Positions 26,021 through 35,887 of a stretch of 64,000 bases of DNA are shown here, piece after piece (within the stretch, counting starts at the first letter, position 1; every line of letters begins with the position of its first letter). The stretch comes from Methylocystis iwaonis (lineage in GTDB: Bacteria; Pseudomonadota; Alphaproteobacteria; Rhizobiales; Beijerinckiaceae), in the NCBI RefSeq assembly GCF_027925385.1, contig NZ_AP027142.1, forward strand, positions 2,966,501 to 3,030,500, in the 5' to 3' direction. The position numbers and the translations under genes are program-made. The notes under the pieces are model-generated. The model worked only from the letters and a program-made list of their open reading frames with translations. It searched no databases and was not told where the DNA came from.

Positions 26021-26926
26021 TTACTGCCCGCCGCCGAGCGAATGCACATAGACGGCGAGCGCTTTGATCGTCGTGTCGTCGAGCCTGCCTTTCCAGGCCG
26101 GCATCACCGCGCCGCCGCCATTGGCGATGCGCGCGACGATGGTCGGCTTGTCGGCGCCATAGAGCCAGACCTGATCGTAAAGCGCCGGCGCGCCCATCTC
26201 GGGATTGCCCTTGCCTTCGACGCCGTGGCAACTCGCGCAGTTCTCGGCGTAGAGCTTCTCGCCCTGCGGCGTCGGCGCATCCGAATCCGGCGTCTCGGCA
26301 TAGGTGCGCACGTGATCGGCGACGATCGCGATCTGCTCCGGCGTCAGAATGCCGTCGCGCCCAAAGGCCGGCATGGCGGAGGAGCGGGTCGCCTTATCGG
26401 CGTCCCAGCGCACGCCATGCTCGATCGTCTGCTTTATGTCGGCGAGCTTGCCGCCCCACAGCCAATCGTCGTCGTTGAGGTTGGCGTAGCCCTTGGCGCC
26501 CTGCCCGCCGGCGCCATGGCACGACGCGCAGTTCGTGGCGAATGCGACCTTGCCCACCATGCGCGCGGCAGCGAGAAGCTCGGGATCGGACTCGATCTTG
26601 TCGAGCGGCGCAGCGGCGATCTTTCCGAGGACGGGGCCACGCGTTGTTTGCAGATCGGCGACGTCGGAGGCCACCTGTGTGCGCGAGCTCCAGGCGAAAA
26701 GACCCTGTGTTCCGCCCGACAACGTCGGCCAGGCGGGATAGACAATCGTATAGCCGACGCCCCAGATGATCGTGATCCAGAAGGTCCACACCCACCAGCG
26801 CGGCAGCGGCGTGTTCAGTTCCTCTATGCCGTCCCATTCATGGCCCGTGGTCGGCACGCCGCTCGCCGGGTCGATTCTGACCTTGCCTGTTCTTGCCTGG
26901 CCATTCTCAAACGTGTCGTCAGACAT
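26021..26926 (-). CDS. ccoP: cbb3 oxidase di-haem subunit CcoP
   Basis: CcoP carries electrons from the bc1 complex or soluble cytochromes toward the catalytic subunit. The 301-residue protein has an N-terminal membrane helix (WWVWTFWITIIWGVGYTIVYPAWP) and two cytochrome c domains with CASCHGAGG and CASCHGVEG; Met ligands lie in SSAMPAFG and AVMPAWKG. I chose the ATG at 26926 because a GAGAGG site precedes it and because it overlaps the ccoQ stop by eight bases. Two further in-frame ATGs upstream (26935, 26962) lie inside ccoQ and are less likely. Confidence 0.95.
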   Translation of the reverse strand: MSDDTFENGQARTGKVRIDPASGVPTTGHEWDGIEELNTPLPRWWVWTFWITIIWGVGYTIVYPAWPTLSGGTQGLFAWSSRTQVASDVADLQTTRGPVLGKIAAAPLDKIESDPELLAAARMVGKVAFATNCASCHGAGGQGAKGYANLNDDDWLWGGKLADIKQTIEHGVRWDADKATRSSAMPAFGRDGILTPEQIAIVADHVRTYAETPDSDAPTPQGEKLYAENCASCHGVEGKGNPEMGAPALYDQVWLYGADKPTIVARIANGGGAVMPAWKGRLDDTTIKALAVYVHSLGGGQ

Positions 26927-27107
26927 CGTCGTCATCCTCTCGAAAGGGAATTCGGGCGTCATGTTCGAATTGCTTCCGCCGCGACGGCCAGAAGACGTAA
27001 ACGATGACGCCCAGGAAAATCAGGCCGAAGAAGATCAGACCCCAGGAGGCCGCGAAGGCGCGCAAGCTTTCATAGGTCGAGATGACTTCGGCGTTTCCAG
27101 CGTTCAT
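26919..27107 (-). CDS. ccoQ: cbb3 oxidase small subunit CcoQ
   Basis: The 62-residue protein has one transmembrane helix (WGLIFFGLIFLGVIVYVFW) followed by PSRRKQFEHDARIPFREDDD, the standard CcoQ/FixQ layout. CcoQ stabilises the interaction of CcoP with the CcoNO core. I chose the ATG at 27107 because it is five bases after the ccoO stop codon and gives the family length. It sits between ccoO and ccoP as usual. Confidence 0.95.
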   Translation of the reverse strand: MNAGNAEVISTYESLRAFAASWGLIFFGLIFLGVIVYVFWPSRRKQFEHDARIPFREDDDDV

Positions 27108-27111
27108 CGGA

Positions 27112-27867
27112 TCACCTGACATTCGCTTTATCGTCGTAGATCTTGAAATCGACCGAGACGCCGAGATGCTGCAGATAGGCGACGAGCGCATCCTCCTCGG
27201 TCACACCGGATTTCGACGGCGAGTCCGTGAAGGCGGCGTTGGGATAACGCTTCTGCATCTCGCTCGCGCCCTGCGCGTCAGCGGAAAGCTGCGCGGCGAG
27301 ATCGCCCGGCGCGTTGTCGATCTGTTCGTCGGTGTAGGGCACGCCGACGACGCGCAGCGTCCGCATCTGCTCGGCGAGATGCTCGCCGTCGAGCGGCGTC
27401 TGCGAGAGGAAGGCGTAGCCCGGCATGATCGAGGACGGCACCACCGAGCGCGGGTTGCGCAAATGATCGCGATGCCAATCGTTCGAATATTTGCCGCCAA
27501 CACGCGCGAGATCGGGCCCCGTGCGCTTCGAGCCCCATTGGAACGGGTGGTCGTACATGCTCTCCGCTGCGAGCGAATAATGGCCGTAGCGCTCGACCTC
27601 GTCGCGTAAGGGTCGGATCATTTGCGAGTGGCAGGTGTAGCAGCCCTCGCGGATGTAAATATTGTAGCCCGCGAGCTCCAGAGGCGAATAGGGCCGCACG
27701 CCTTCCACCTGCTCGATCGTGTTCTTGAGATAGAACAGCGGCACGATCTCGACGATGCCGCCGACCGACACGAGAAGCAGGATGCCGACGATGAGCAGGA
27801 TCGAATTGGTCTCTAAGATTTTCTGAAGCCCGCCGCCGGCGGGCGCATGTTGAGCGGATTGCGACAT
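27112..27867 (-). CDS. ccoO: cbb3 oxidase mono-haem subunit CcoO
   Basis: CcoO is the membrane-anchored mono-haem cytochrome c of the oxidase. The 251-residue protein has an N-terminal membrane helix ([26 protein letters not shown]), the haem motif [11 protein letters not shown] and the characteristic [16 protein letters not shown] and [11 protein letters not shown] (Met ligand) segments. I chose the ATG at 27867 because a GAGGA site lies eight bases upstream; a GTG at 27882 overlaps ccoN and is less likely. It overlaps no gene and is 11 bases from the ccoN stop. Confidence 0.95.
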   Translation of the reverse strand: MSQSAQHAPAGGGLQKILETNSILLIVGILLLVSVGGIVEIVPLFYLKNTIEQVEGVRPYSPLELAGYNIYIREGCYTCHSQMIRPLRDEVERYGHYSLAAESMYDHPFQWGSKRTGPDLARVGGKYSNDWHRDHLRNPRSVVPSSIMPGYAFLSQTPLDGEHLAEQMRTLRVVGVPYTDEQIDNAPGDLAAQLSADAQGASEMQKRYPNAAFTDSPSKSGVTEEDALVAYLQHLGVSVDFKIYDDKANVR

Positions 27868-27878
27868 GGCTTTCGTCC

Positions 27879-29534
27879 TCACTCGGCAGGCAGGGGAGAG
27901 GCGGCGACGTCTTGCGCGGATTCGAGCGCGGGCGAGGCGAGCGTGCGCCAGATGTTGTAGACCATGATCAGCGCGCCGATGAGGAACAGCCCGCCGCCGA
28001 TAGCGCGGATGACATATTCAGGATGCAGCGCCTCAGTGGTCTCGACGAAGGAATATTCGAGGAAGCCTTGCGGCGTATAGGCGCGCCACATCAGCCCCTG
28101 CATGATGCCCGCCACCCACATCGAGGAGATGTAGAAGACGATGCCGATCGTCGAGATCCAGAAGTGCCAGTTCACGAGCTTGAGCGAATAGAGCCGTTTG
28201 TTGAACACCCAGGGAATGAGGCAGTAGAGCGCGCCGAAGGACACGAAGGCGACCCAACCGAGGCTGCCCGAATGCACATGGCCAATGCCCCAGTCAGTGT
28301 AGTGCGACAGCGAATTCACCGCCTTCACCGACATTAGCGGGCCTTCGAAGGTCGACATGCCGTAGAAGGCCACCGACACGACCAGCATGCGCAGCACCGG
28401 GTCCGTGCGCAACTTGTCCCAGGCGCCCGAAAGCGTCATCACGCCGTTGATCATCCCGCCCCAGGAGGGCATCCACAGCACGACCGAGAACACCATGCCG
28501 AGCGTCTGCGCCCAATCGGGCAGCGCGGTGTAATGCAGGTGATGCGGACCGGCCCAGATATAAAGGAAGATCAGCGCCCAGAAATGCACGATGGACAGCC
28601 GGTAGGAATAGATCGGCCGATCCGTGCGCTTCGGAATGAAGTAATACATGATGCCGAGGAAGCCGGCGGTGAGGAAAAAGCCCACGGCGTTGTGGCCGTA
28701 CCACCACTGGATCATCGCGTCCTGCACGCCGGCCCAGACGATGACCGATTTCGGCGAGAAGACCGAGATCGGAATCTCGACATTGTTGCCGAGCACCAGC
28801 ACGGCGACCGTCACGATGAAAGCGAGGAAGAACCAGTTCGCCACATAGATATGCGGCTCGGCGCGACGCGCGAGCGTGAAGAGATAGACGAGGAGATAAA
28901 CCACCCAGACGACGACGAGCCAGAGGATCGCGTACCATTCGGGCTCGGCATATTCATGCCCGCGCGTGACGCCGAGCAAATAGCCCGTGCCCGCGATCAG
29001 GATAAAGAAGTTGTATCCCAGCACGACGAACCAGGGCGCGAGATCGCCGGCGATGCGCGCGCGGCTCGTGCGCTGCATGATGTAGAAGGACGTCGCGAGC
29101 AGCACATTGCCGCCGAAAGCGAAGATTACCGCCGACGTATGCAGCGGCCGCAGACGCCCGAAATTGGTCCAGGGCAAATCGAGATTGAGCGCCGGATAGG
29201 CGAGCTCCAGAGCGAGATAGAGTCCGACGAGAAAGCCCGCGACGCCCCAGAACAGCGCGGCGATCGAGGTGAATTTGATCGGCCCGTAATTATAGTTCGG
29301 CCGGCCGTTGATCAGAAGCGGCGGCGGCGCCGCGTCCCTGGCGCGGAAACGCAAAACGATCGCGACGACGGCGCCGAGCGACCCAACCGCGAAAAGCGCC
29401 GCGTGGAAAGCGTAAGCGGGCGTATAAGCCTTGACGGCGATGAAGGCCGAGGCAATGGCCAAGGCTACGAAAACGGCGCTGAGAGATATCTCGCCGAAAG
29501 TCATTTGCTTGGGGATGGGGAGGGTACGCTCCAT
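27879..29534 (-). CDS. ccoN: cbb3-type cytochrome oxidase catalytic subunit CcoN
   Basis: CcoN is the haem-copper subunit that reduces oxygen at very low concentration and pumps protons. The 551-residue protein has about 12-14 membrane helices. Key histidine regions are present: [17 protein letters not shown] (low-spin haem ligand), [18 protein letters not shown] (CuB His and the cross-linked Tyr in helix VII) and LHYTALPDW and [10 protein letters not shown] (haem ligands). I chose the ATG at 29534 because an AGAGGA site precedes it by eight bases. It heads the ccoNOQP operon and is preceded by an FNR/FixK-type promoter. Confidence 0.97.
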   Translation of the reverse strand: MERTLPIPKQMTFGEISLSAVFVALAIASAFIAVKAYTPAYAFHAALFAVGSLGAVVAIVLRFRARDAAPPPLLINGRPNYNYGPIKFTSIAALFWGVAGFLVGLYLALELAYPALNLDLPWTNFGRLRPLHTSAVIFAFGGNVLLATSFYIMQRTSRARIAGDLAPWFVVLGYNFFILIAGTGYLLGVTRGHEYAEPEWYAILWLVVVWVVYLLVYLFTLARRAEPHIYVANWFFLAFIVTVAVLVLGNNVEIPISVFSPKSVIVWAGVQDAMIQWWYGHNAVGFFLTAGFLGIMYYFIPKRTDRPIYSYRLSIVHFWALIFLYIWAGPHHLHYTALPDWAQTLGMVFSVVLWMPSWGGMINGVMTLSGAWDKLRTDPVLRMLVVSVAFYGMSTFEGPLMSVKAVNSLSHYTDWGIGHVHSGSLGWVAFVSFGALYCLIPWVFNKRLYSLKLVNWHFWISTIGIVFYISSMWVAGIMQGLMWRAYTPQGFLEYSFVETTEALHPEYVIRAIGGGLFLIGALIMVYNIWRTLASPALESAQDVAASPLPAE

Positions 29535-29642
29535 GATCTTGTCCTCTGGAGGTTTCCGCATGTTTTCCGCGTTTGCGAGAACTCGCCGACGCCAATAGGG
29601 CGTGACAAAGTCTCACTGCGCTTTCATCGATTCACATTGGGT

Positions 29643-29683
29643 ATTGTACTGCGCAACAATCGCCCGAATTTGACGGGCGTCAA
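29643..29683 (-). promoter_or_regulatory. FNR/FixK-activated promoter of ccoNOQP
   Basis: TTGACGGGCGTCAA at 29670-29683 is a perfect palindrome with the FixK/FNR half-sites TTGAC and GTCAA. On the minus strand a TACAAT -10 element lies at 29648-29643. The start point would be near 29635, so the box is centred at about -41, which is exactly the class II activator geometry. The predicted leader to the ccoN ATG is about 100 bases. FNR/FixK control of cbb3 operons is well established; no fnr or fixK gene is in the window. Confidence 0.8.
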
Positions 29684-29715
29684 AAAAACTCAAGTCGAAC
29701 AGCTTCTGCGCGCAA

Positions 29716-29729
29716 TTGTCACAGATCAA
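29716..29729. promoter_or_regulatory. Possible second, weaker FNR-like site
   Basis: TTGTCACAGATCAA has a perfect right half (ATCAA) and a left half with two mismatches (TTGTC). It lies 46 bases upstream of the main box in the 332-base gap before ccoN. It could add to FNR control or be chance. Confidence 0.25.
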
Positions 29730-29866
29730 ATCTATGTAAAGGCGATTGTCTCAGGCGCGCCAGCATTTTCGTGCAGCAAACACTGCGATGGCGACATTTC
29801 GCCAACGCGCCTGAACAACGCTTTGTGCCTATATGTCGCAGCCGCGAGAGGCCGGAATCGGCCCGC

Positions 29867-30268
29867 TCAGCAGGGGTAGAATCGGTGGTAGCCGAGAAGC
29901 GCCCCCAGCGGCTCGCTATGGCGCAATTGCGCGAGCGGACGCGTGAAGAAGTCATTGCTGCCCGAATAAGGATAGCCATAGTCGCAGGTCGGATCCGGCG
30001 ACGGCTGATCGCTCGGCGACGCAGCGACGAGCTGCGCGTAGGGCGCATAGAAACGCCGTCCCTCGAATGCGACCGGAACCCATTTGTCGCCCTCGCCAAG
30101 TATAATGAGTTCGGCGCCGGCGGGGACGGTCAGCGCAATGGGACGCCTGGCGCCCGGCCGCGTTCGCAAATCCACAGGGTCATGAAGCGTCAGCGCCCCC
30201 GCGAAAGCCGCGCTTATCGGGGCGATGAGAGCGACAATAAAAGCCAGTGTGCAAATGAAGCGCCGCAT
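29867..30268 (-). CDS. Secreted SH3-like domain protein
   Basis: The 133-residue protein has a signal peptide (CTLAFIVALIAPISAAFAGA) and a bacterial SH3-like fold core: LHDPVDLRTRPGARRPIALTVPAGAELIILGEGDKWVPVAFEGRRFYAPYAQLV. This pattern (a basic -LRTRPG- entry and -W-PV-... G--G-A) is common in SH3_3 domains that bind peptidoglycan or act in envelope maintenance. The C-terminal part has several Tyr/Phe residues and two cysteines that could form a disulfide. I chose the ATG at 30268 for the signal peptide. It lies just upstream of the ccoN promoter on the same strand with no evident operon link. Confidence 0.7.
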   Translation of the reverse strand: MRRFICTLAFIVALIAPISAAFAGALTLHDPVDLRTRPGARRPIALTVPAGAELIILGEGDKWVPVAFEGRRFYAPYAQLVAASPSDQPSPDPTCDYGYPYSGSNDFFTRPLAQLRHSEPLGALLGYHRFYPC

Positions 30269-30627
30269 ATTGTCTCCTAAGGCGTCGTCAAACAAAAACT
30301 GACAACCGCTCCCTTTCGAACGGCTCGTCGGGCGCCGTCATTCCCGATCGCTCGCTTCGTGAGCGTCGGGAATGACAACGGTGTGCAACCGGGCGGCGCA
30401 CGCGGACCAATGACGCGGACGACGCACCAGGACGCCGGCCTGTGCGCCAGCGCAACTTCTCTCTTCCTCACATAGTCTAGAAGAAAAACGGCTCGTCTCA
30501 AATTCGGACGAAGGAGCGCGTCATGGCAATGGGGAACAAGCCGTCGGACGGCCTCGACTCCTGCGCAAAGCTGGTCCTATCTTCCTGTCGCGGCGGCTGC
30601 GCCGCGCGCGTTTATTATGGTGGCCTC
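30269..30627. other. 359-base gap before the giant envelope gene
   Basis: It contains a short family A hairpin at 30337-30376 and the upstream region of the giant gene. An in-frame ATG at 30523 has a good AAGGAG site (30511-30516), making it an alternative start. I see no other features. Confidence 0.5.
30337..30376. repeat. Family A half-element
   Basis: GTCATTCCCGATCGCTCGCT and its complement CGTGAGCGTCGGGAATGAC form a single 40-base hairpin. This corresponds to one arm of the full 104-base element. Confidence 0.7.
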
Positions 30628-33600
30628 ATGCGGCGCATTGCTTTTTCCCTTCTGGCTGCGGGCGCAGCCTATTTCTTCTCCTCCAGCTTCTCCCTCGCCA
30701 AGGACAAAATTGCCGAGGTCCGGCCTGCCGCCGCCGCCATAACGGTCTCGCCAAAAGAGGTTGCGCTCGACAAGGACGGCGCCAGCCTGCTGACGATCCC
30801 CGCGCCCGGCCGCTATTCCATCCGCGCCAAAAGCCCGACAGGCGCGCGCATCGAGCTCGTCGACATGATCGCAGGGCCGCTGGAATCAGCCGGCGCGGCG
30901 GGGTTGCGCGACGGGCGGATCGATGCGCTGCTCGACAAGGGCGTCTATAAATTGCGCATCGGCGCCGTGAAGAACGCGAGCGGCAAGGCGAGCGTCGCCG
31001 TCGAGCCCTTCGCCGAAGTCGAGACCGCGCGCCCGACGCTGGGCCCCGGCGTGACGCAGAGCGGCGAGCTGGGCGATCTGCAGCAGCGCTCCTATGAGCT
31101 CAACGTAACGACCGACAAGCCTGTCTATCTGGAGGCCGTCGGTCGCGCCCTGCAGGATCTTCGCGTCTGGCAGGCCGATGGCGCGCTGGCCGATCTCGCC
31201 TTCGAGCGCACGACGATCGAGACGCGGCCGGGCCATTCCGTGAACCGCGTACGACTCGAAGGGAAGCTCCCCGCCGGCCGCTATGTCGTCACCGCCTATG
31301 GCGGCGAGAAGCTCGTCTGGCCGGACGGCTCCCCTGCGCAACCCTTCGCGCTGCACATGGCGGAGCCCGCGCTGCTTGCGGCCGGCGTCGCCGAGGGCGT
31401 GATCGGCCCCTCCGGCTCGGCGCGCTTCGAGGCGCCGGCAAGCTATGATTCCTTCCGTCTCGAACTGCCGCAACAGGCCTCGGCGCGCCTCGAAGCGAAA
31501 CGCGGCGGCGCGCGCGATGTCGCCTCGATCGGCAAATCCAGCCGTGCGCCCGTCGCCACGCTGCGTCTTGCCGGCGACAGCGTCTCGCCCGCGCGCCTGG
31601 AAGTGACCGGCTATGAGGGCCAGTCCTACACGCTGCACGCCGTTCATCAATCGAACCGCGAGACTTTCGAGGGCGCCGGCCCGCATCTCGTCTCGATCGA
31701 CGTCGCCGGAGAAGGCGGCGACGAGGCGCCTCTCACCGCGCTCTTCGCGCGCATCGAGAGAGACGGGCGCACGCGCGTTCTCGCCTCGGATATGCCGCGC
31801 ATCGGCGCCGGTAAGGCGTGGCGCGGCAAGTTCAATCTGCTCGGTCCCGTGTCGCTGCTCTTCGAGGCGACGCGCGACGGCCAGGTCGCGATCAACGCAA
31901 AGGGCGTGCGGCTGCATGCGAGCGTCGAGCCGGCGCTGGGCAATCTCGCCCCACACGCGACAGCGAAGGATTCGAACGTCTACGATCTCGTCGCGGGCTT
32001 TTATCTGCTCACGCTGGAGCCCGTGAACGGCGCCGGCGGCGTGGTCGACGTCACGCTCGGGCCCCCCGGCCTCACCGCGCCCCAGCCCACGGCTTTGCCC
32101 TCGCGCGCGTCTCTCTCCTTCGGCGAGCAGACGTTGGATTCGAACGGCGCCTATCTCATCCTCACGAATGTCGCGCCGCAGCTTCTCACCGGCCCGCGCG
32201 TCGTCCCGCTGCCCGCCGATCTGACCAAAGCGCCGCTCGCGCTGCATCAAGCGGCCGGGCAGGAAATCTCGGTGACGCTGCGCGCGCCCAATGGCGGAAA
32301 GATCGTCGCGCGCGACGCCACCGGCGCCGATGTGCCTCTCTCCTTCCCGCAGGAAAAGGCGGAACGGGATTACCGCATCCTCACGGCGACGATCGCCCCC
32401 GCCGCCAAGGAGCGCGCGCTCGCCATCATCTATCTGCCCGAGACGCTCGTCTCCATGCCGGAGACGCCCGATGGCGCCGAGATCGCCAAGACGCGCGCGG
32501 CTTCTGGTCGCCCCGCCTTCTTCGATCTCAAGCGGGATGAAACAAAAAACGTCCCCTTCGATGTCGCGCAGGGCGGGCTCTATCGGCTCGAAACGCTCGG
32601 ACGCATGAAGACGGCGCTGCGCATCGGCGCGATCATGTCGCCCAAGCTTGCCGAAGGAGAAGCCAACGGCCCCGGCAATAATGCGCTGGTCACCACTTTT
32701 CTGCGCGCAGGCGCTTATCGCGCCGTCGTCACGGCAAAAGACTCCGCCGGCCATCTTGGCCTTTCGGTCGCGCCGGCGTCGCTGACGCCAACCCCCAAGA
32801 TCACCGACAAGGGCGTTGCGCGCGCGACACTCGCGCCGGCGAACGGCGCCATCGTTCCGATCGAGATCACCCGCGCGGGCGATTATCGCCTGGAGCTTTT
32901 CAGCCTGACGCAGCAATGGCAGGCGCGTCTCGAAGACGCCGACGGCTGGCCGCTGACCAAGCCCGGCGCCTTCAAGCGCGAGACCCAACATTTGGAGCCC
33001 GGCGCCTATCGCCTTGTGGTGAGCCCCGCCGACGCCGAAGCAAGAATGATCGCGCGCGTGACGCCGATCGTCGCCGAGGCGGCGCTCGAAGGCCATGGCC
33101 CGCATCCCCTGCCCTTCGAGAAGCCCCAGAAGCTGCAATGGCGCGAGCCGCAGGCGAAGGACGCGCCGCGCGCGCCGGACGTCTGGCGCTTCACCCTGCT
33201 GGGCGACTCCGACATCGAGCTTTCGATCGGCGAAGGCATGATCGGCGATATCGTGAAGGGCGACGCCGAGAACGTTGGCAAAGTGGTGGGCGACCGTCCC
33301 TTCAAGGGCAAGCTCGGCGCCGGCGATTATCGGGTCGAGGCGCGCAGCCTCGCGCATGATGACCGGCTCGATTACGAGATCACGCTGTCGTCCGATCAGT
33401 TGCAGCCCGGCGCGCCGCAGCGCGTCGACCTGCCGGCGACGCTCGACTTCAATCTGGCCAAGGAAAGCGTCGTCGATCTCTCGACTTTCGGCGACAAGGA
33501 AACGATCGGAGTTCTGAAAACCGCCGCAGGCGACTTGGTGGAGCGCCTCGAACCGCGCGCCAGTGACTGGAATGTGGCGCTCGCCCGCCGCTTGCCCGCC

Positions 33601-35766
33601 GGCGCCTACAAGCTGGAGCTGGAGGAACTTGGCGCAACGCGCAAGGCCGCGTCGGACGCGGCGAGCGACACGCAGGCGTCCGACGATTCGGAAGCGGATT
33701 CGGGCGAGGAATCCGCTTCGACTGACAACGCCGCCTCCGACGAAAACACGCAGACGGAAAGCGAAGAGGATGACAGCGGCGTCGAGGTTCGTCTCGCGAT
33801 CATGAGCGAGACGGATGGCGCGCCGCTTGCCGCGAGTGGCGAGGCGGTTCTGACGGGCGCCGGCGCGCAGCGGCTCGCTTTGCCCGCCACGCCCGCCGGC
33901 GCGCTGGCGCTTGTCGCCGCGCGTTCGACCGCAGAAGTCGCCATTTCCATCGAGCATCGCGAGACCAATGGCGAGTGGCACGTGATCGGCGCCGACCGCG
34001 GCCTCGCGCCCGTCGCCGCATGGCCGTCTACGGGCGACAAGAGCGAATGGCGCGTGACCGCATGGCCCGTCGGCGGCGGCGCGGAGCCCATCACGATTGC
34101 GGCGCGCGCCATCGACCGCCGCGCGCGCAGCCCCGGCGACATTGCTTTCGAAACGGTGAGCGACGTCGCGCCTCAGCTCTGCGTCGCCAAGATCGACACG
34201 CCCAGCGCGGCGCTCGTCGACGTGACGACGACCGACGCCCTTATCGCCGGTTCGACGCAAGGCCGCCTGCTGCGCCCCGTGCGCTCGGGCGCGCTCGCGC
34301 CGCAATCGCAGGCGCTGTGGCTGATGACGCGCGACTGCAAGACAAAACCCCGCGTCGCCGCCTTCGAATGGCTCGGCGAGGAGATCGCGCTCGACATCGG
34401 CGAAGGCGAACGCGCCTTCCTGCCGCCGCTCGGCGCGCCGCGCGGCAAGACGCGGCTGTGGCTGACGCGCTCGACCTTCACGCAGTCGGCGATCGACGCC
34501 GCAAACGGCATGGGCGTCGCTGAGGGCGCCGCGCTGGCCCTTGCAAGCGACGCCGCCCCACAATTGTGGAACGCGAGCAACGCCAGCGCGATGCGCGCCA
34601 CGCTTTCGGCGATGGACGTGGAGACGCGCCCGGCGCTGAATGGCGGCGCGCTCTTTGCGGGCGTCATTCCGCCGATGAGCGCGCAGCCTGTAGACATGGA
34701 GAAATCCGACGCGCCGCTCGCCCTCGACCTCGCCGGCGGCCTCGCAGCCTTCATCGACAAACGCGGCGTCTTCGGCGACGGCGCCTCCGTCTCGCGAACG
34801 ATCCACGGCGCCGGCGCGCATGTGCTGCTCGTCAACACGACGAATGCGCCGCTGCCCGCCCGCATTGCGCGCGCAACCGAAGCAAGCGTCACTCTTAACA
34901 CGAAGACCGCACTCAAGCGCTTCTTCGGCGTCGCCGGCCAGCTCTCTCTCCCGGCCGACGCGCAGAAGGGCGATCGCCTCATCGTTATCGGCGCCGACGC
35001 GACCTTCGTCTCGCAGAGCGGGCGCATTCTTCGTGGGCGCGACCTCTCACTCGACGGCGCCGGCGAAGCCATACTCGATTACAAGCCCGGCCTCGTCGCC
35101 GCCTGGATCGAACGCAACGGCGCCGCGCCTTGGACGCTTCCAACTGCGCACGCGATCGACTTGCCGCAACGCGTCACGCTCGAAGGCCAGGCCATGCGAT
35201 TCGCGATCAAGCGCGAGGCGCCCGCGATGCTCACCGCGTCGAGCGGCTCCCCCGCGCTGATCTCCTTCACGCAGAACGGCAAGCGCGAAACCTTCGCCTT
35301 CCCCGCGGGCGTCGAATTCCGCCACTATGCGGCGGCGGGCGACGCTGCGCTCGACATCTATGCGCCGAATGAGGGCGCGCTTTCGGGTGCGCTCGACCTC
35401 GCCGCACAGAAGGTGATTGAGGCGCATGAAGGCGTGAACGACGCCATCGCCGTTGCACCCGGCGCCAGCGCGCTTTTCTCCTTCGAGACGAAACGCGACG
35501 CCGACGTCGGCATTGGCATACGCGCCGAGCCCGACCGCGTGAGCGCACGGCTTCTCGACGCGAGCGGCAAGACGCTCTCCGAAGGCGTCAACCAAATCAC
35601 GAAGCTCGCGCCGAGCCGCTATTTCGTGGAAGCGCGCGTCCCTGCCGACGCCAGCGCGACAACCATTCGCGCTGCGATTGTTGGCCTATCGCCCCCGCCT
35701 GCGACGCCGCCGGAAGAAGCCGTCGCCGACCTCCTCGACAAGGCCGGCATGAGGAAGAGCAAATGA
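30628..35766 (+). CDS. Giant secreted beta-rich protein of unknown function, next to alpha-2-macroglobulin
   Basis: I do not recognise a family for this 1712-residue protein. A signal peptide (RRIAFSLLAAGAAYFFSSSFSLA) predicts export. Short strand motifs of the form (A/P/R)-G-x-Y-x-(L/V) recur about eleven times (APGRYSIRA, DKGVYKLRI, PAGRYVVTA, QGGLYRLET, RAGDYRLEL, EPGAYRLVV, GAGDYRVEA, PAGAYKLEL, among others), suggesting repeated beta-sandwich modules like pre-peptidase C-terminal domains. An acidic Ser/Asp/Glu linker lies at about residues 1003-1050. No protease, glycosidase or thioester motif is visible. The ATG at 30628 starts the signal peptide; the ATG at 30523 has a better ribosome site but adds 35 residues. 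The A2M gene follows after 121 bases on the same strand, suggesting joint action in the periplasm. Confidence 0.75.
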   Translation: MRRIAFSLLAAGAAYFFSSSFSLAKDKIAEVRPAAAAITVSPKEVALDKDGASLLTIPAPGRYSIRAKSPTGARIELVDMIAGPLESAGAAGLRDGRIDALLDKGVYKLRIGAVKNASGKASVAVEPFAEVETARPTLGPGVTQSGELGDLQQRSYELNVTTDKPVYLEAVGRALQDLRVWQADGALADLAFERTTIETRPGHSVNRVRLEGKLPAGRYVVTAYGGEKLVWPDGSPAQPFALHMAEPALLAAGVAEGVIGPSGSARFEAPASYDSFRLELPQQASARLEAKRGGARDVASIGKSSRAPVATLRLAGDSVSPARLEVTGYEGQSYTLHAVHQSNRETFEGAGPHLVSIDVAGEGGDEAPLTALFARIERDGRTRVLASDMPRIGAGKAWRGKFNLLGPVSLLFEATRDGQVAINAKGVRLHASVEPALGNLAPHATAKDSNVYDLVAGFYLLTLEPVNGAGGVVDVTLGPPGLTAPQPTALPSRASLSFGEQTLDSNGAYLILTNVAPQLLTGPRVVPLPADLTKAPLALHQAAGQEISVTLRAPNGGKIVARDATGADVPLSFPQEKAERDYRILTATIAPAAKERALAIIYLPETLVSMPETPDGAEIAKTRAASGRPAFFDLKRDETKNVPFDVAQGGLYRLETLGRMKTALRIGAIMSPKLAEGEANGPGNNALVTTFLRAGAYRAVVTAKDSAGHLGLSVAPASLTPTPKITDKGVARATLAPANGAIVPIEITRAGDYRLELFSLTQQWQARLEDADGWPLTKPGAFKRETQHLEPGAYRLVVSPADAEARMIARVTPIVAEAALEGHGPHPLPFEKPQKLQWREPQAKDAPRAPDVWRFTLLGDSDIELSIGEGMIGDIVKGDAENVGKVVGDRPFKGKLGAGDYRVEARSLAHDDRLDYEITLSSDQLQPGAPQRVDLPATLDFNLAKESVVDLSTFGDKETIGVLKTAAGDLVERLEPRASDWNVALARRLPAGAYKLELEELGATRKAASDAASDTQASDDSEADSGEESASTDNAASDENTQTESEEDDSGVEVRLAIMSETDGAPLAASGEAVLTGAGAQRLALPATPAGALALVAARSTAEVAISIEHRETNGEWHVIGADRGLAPVAAWPSTGDKSEWRVTAWPVGGGAEPITIAARAIDRRARSPGDIAFETVSDVAPQLCVAKIDTPSAALVDVTTTDALIAGSTQGRLLRPVRSGALAPQSQALWLMTRDCKTKPRVAAFEWLGEEIALDIGEGERAFLPPLGAPRGKTRLWLTRSTFTQSAIDAANGMGVAEGAALALASDAAPQLWNASNASAMRATLSAMDVETRPALNGGALFAGVIPPMSAQPVDMEKSDAPLALDLAGGLAAFIDKRGVFGDGASVSRTIHGAGAHVLLVNTTNAPLPARIARATEASVTLNTKTALKRFFGVAGQLSLPADAQKGDRLIVIGADATFVSQSGRILRGRDLSLDGAGEAILDYKPGLVAAWIERNGAAPWTLPTAHAIDLPQRVTLEGQAMRFAIKREAPAMLTASSGSPALISFTQNGKRETFAFPAGVEFRHYAAAGDAALDIYAPNEGALSGALDLAAQKVIEAHEGVNDAIAVAPGASALFSFETKRDADVGIGIRAEPDRVSARLLDASGKTLSEGVNQITKLAPSRYFVEARVPADASATTIRAAIVGLSPPPATPPEEAVADLLDKAGMRKSK

Positions 35767-35782
35767 GTCGGCCGAACATTTG

Positions 35783-35842
35783 GACCGCGAGCCTTCAGGC
35801 TCGCCGGAGAGGTGCGAGCCTGAAGGCTCGCGGTCCAACTCG
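35783..35842. repeat. Palindromic intergenic repeat, family E copy 2
   Basis: GGACCGCGAGCCTTCAGGCT and AGCCTGAAGGCTCGCGGTCC are complementary arms separated by about 14 bases. It begins 16 bases after the stop of the giant gene and may attenuate transcription into the macroglobulin gene. Confidence 0.85.
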
Positions 35843-35887
35843 CGCCGAACGCCCGTCCTTCAACCCAATTTTTGCATGATTGAGCCA

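Noticed and set aside
30886..34821. Minus-strand open frame of 1311 codons opposite the giant envelope gene
   Set aside because: It is Arg/Ala/Gly-rich with no domain or motif and mirrors the plus-strand codon periodicity. The plus-strand gene has a signal peptide and repeated motifs. High GC produces such antisense frames.
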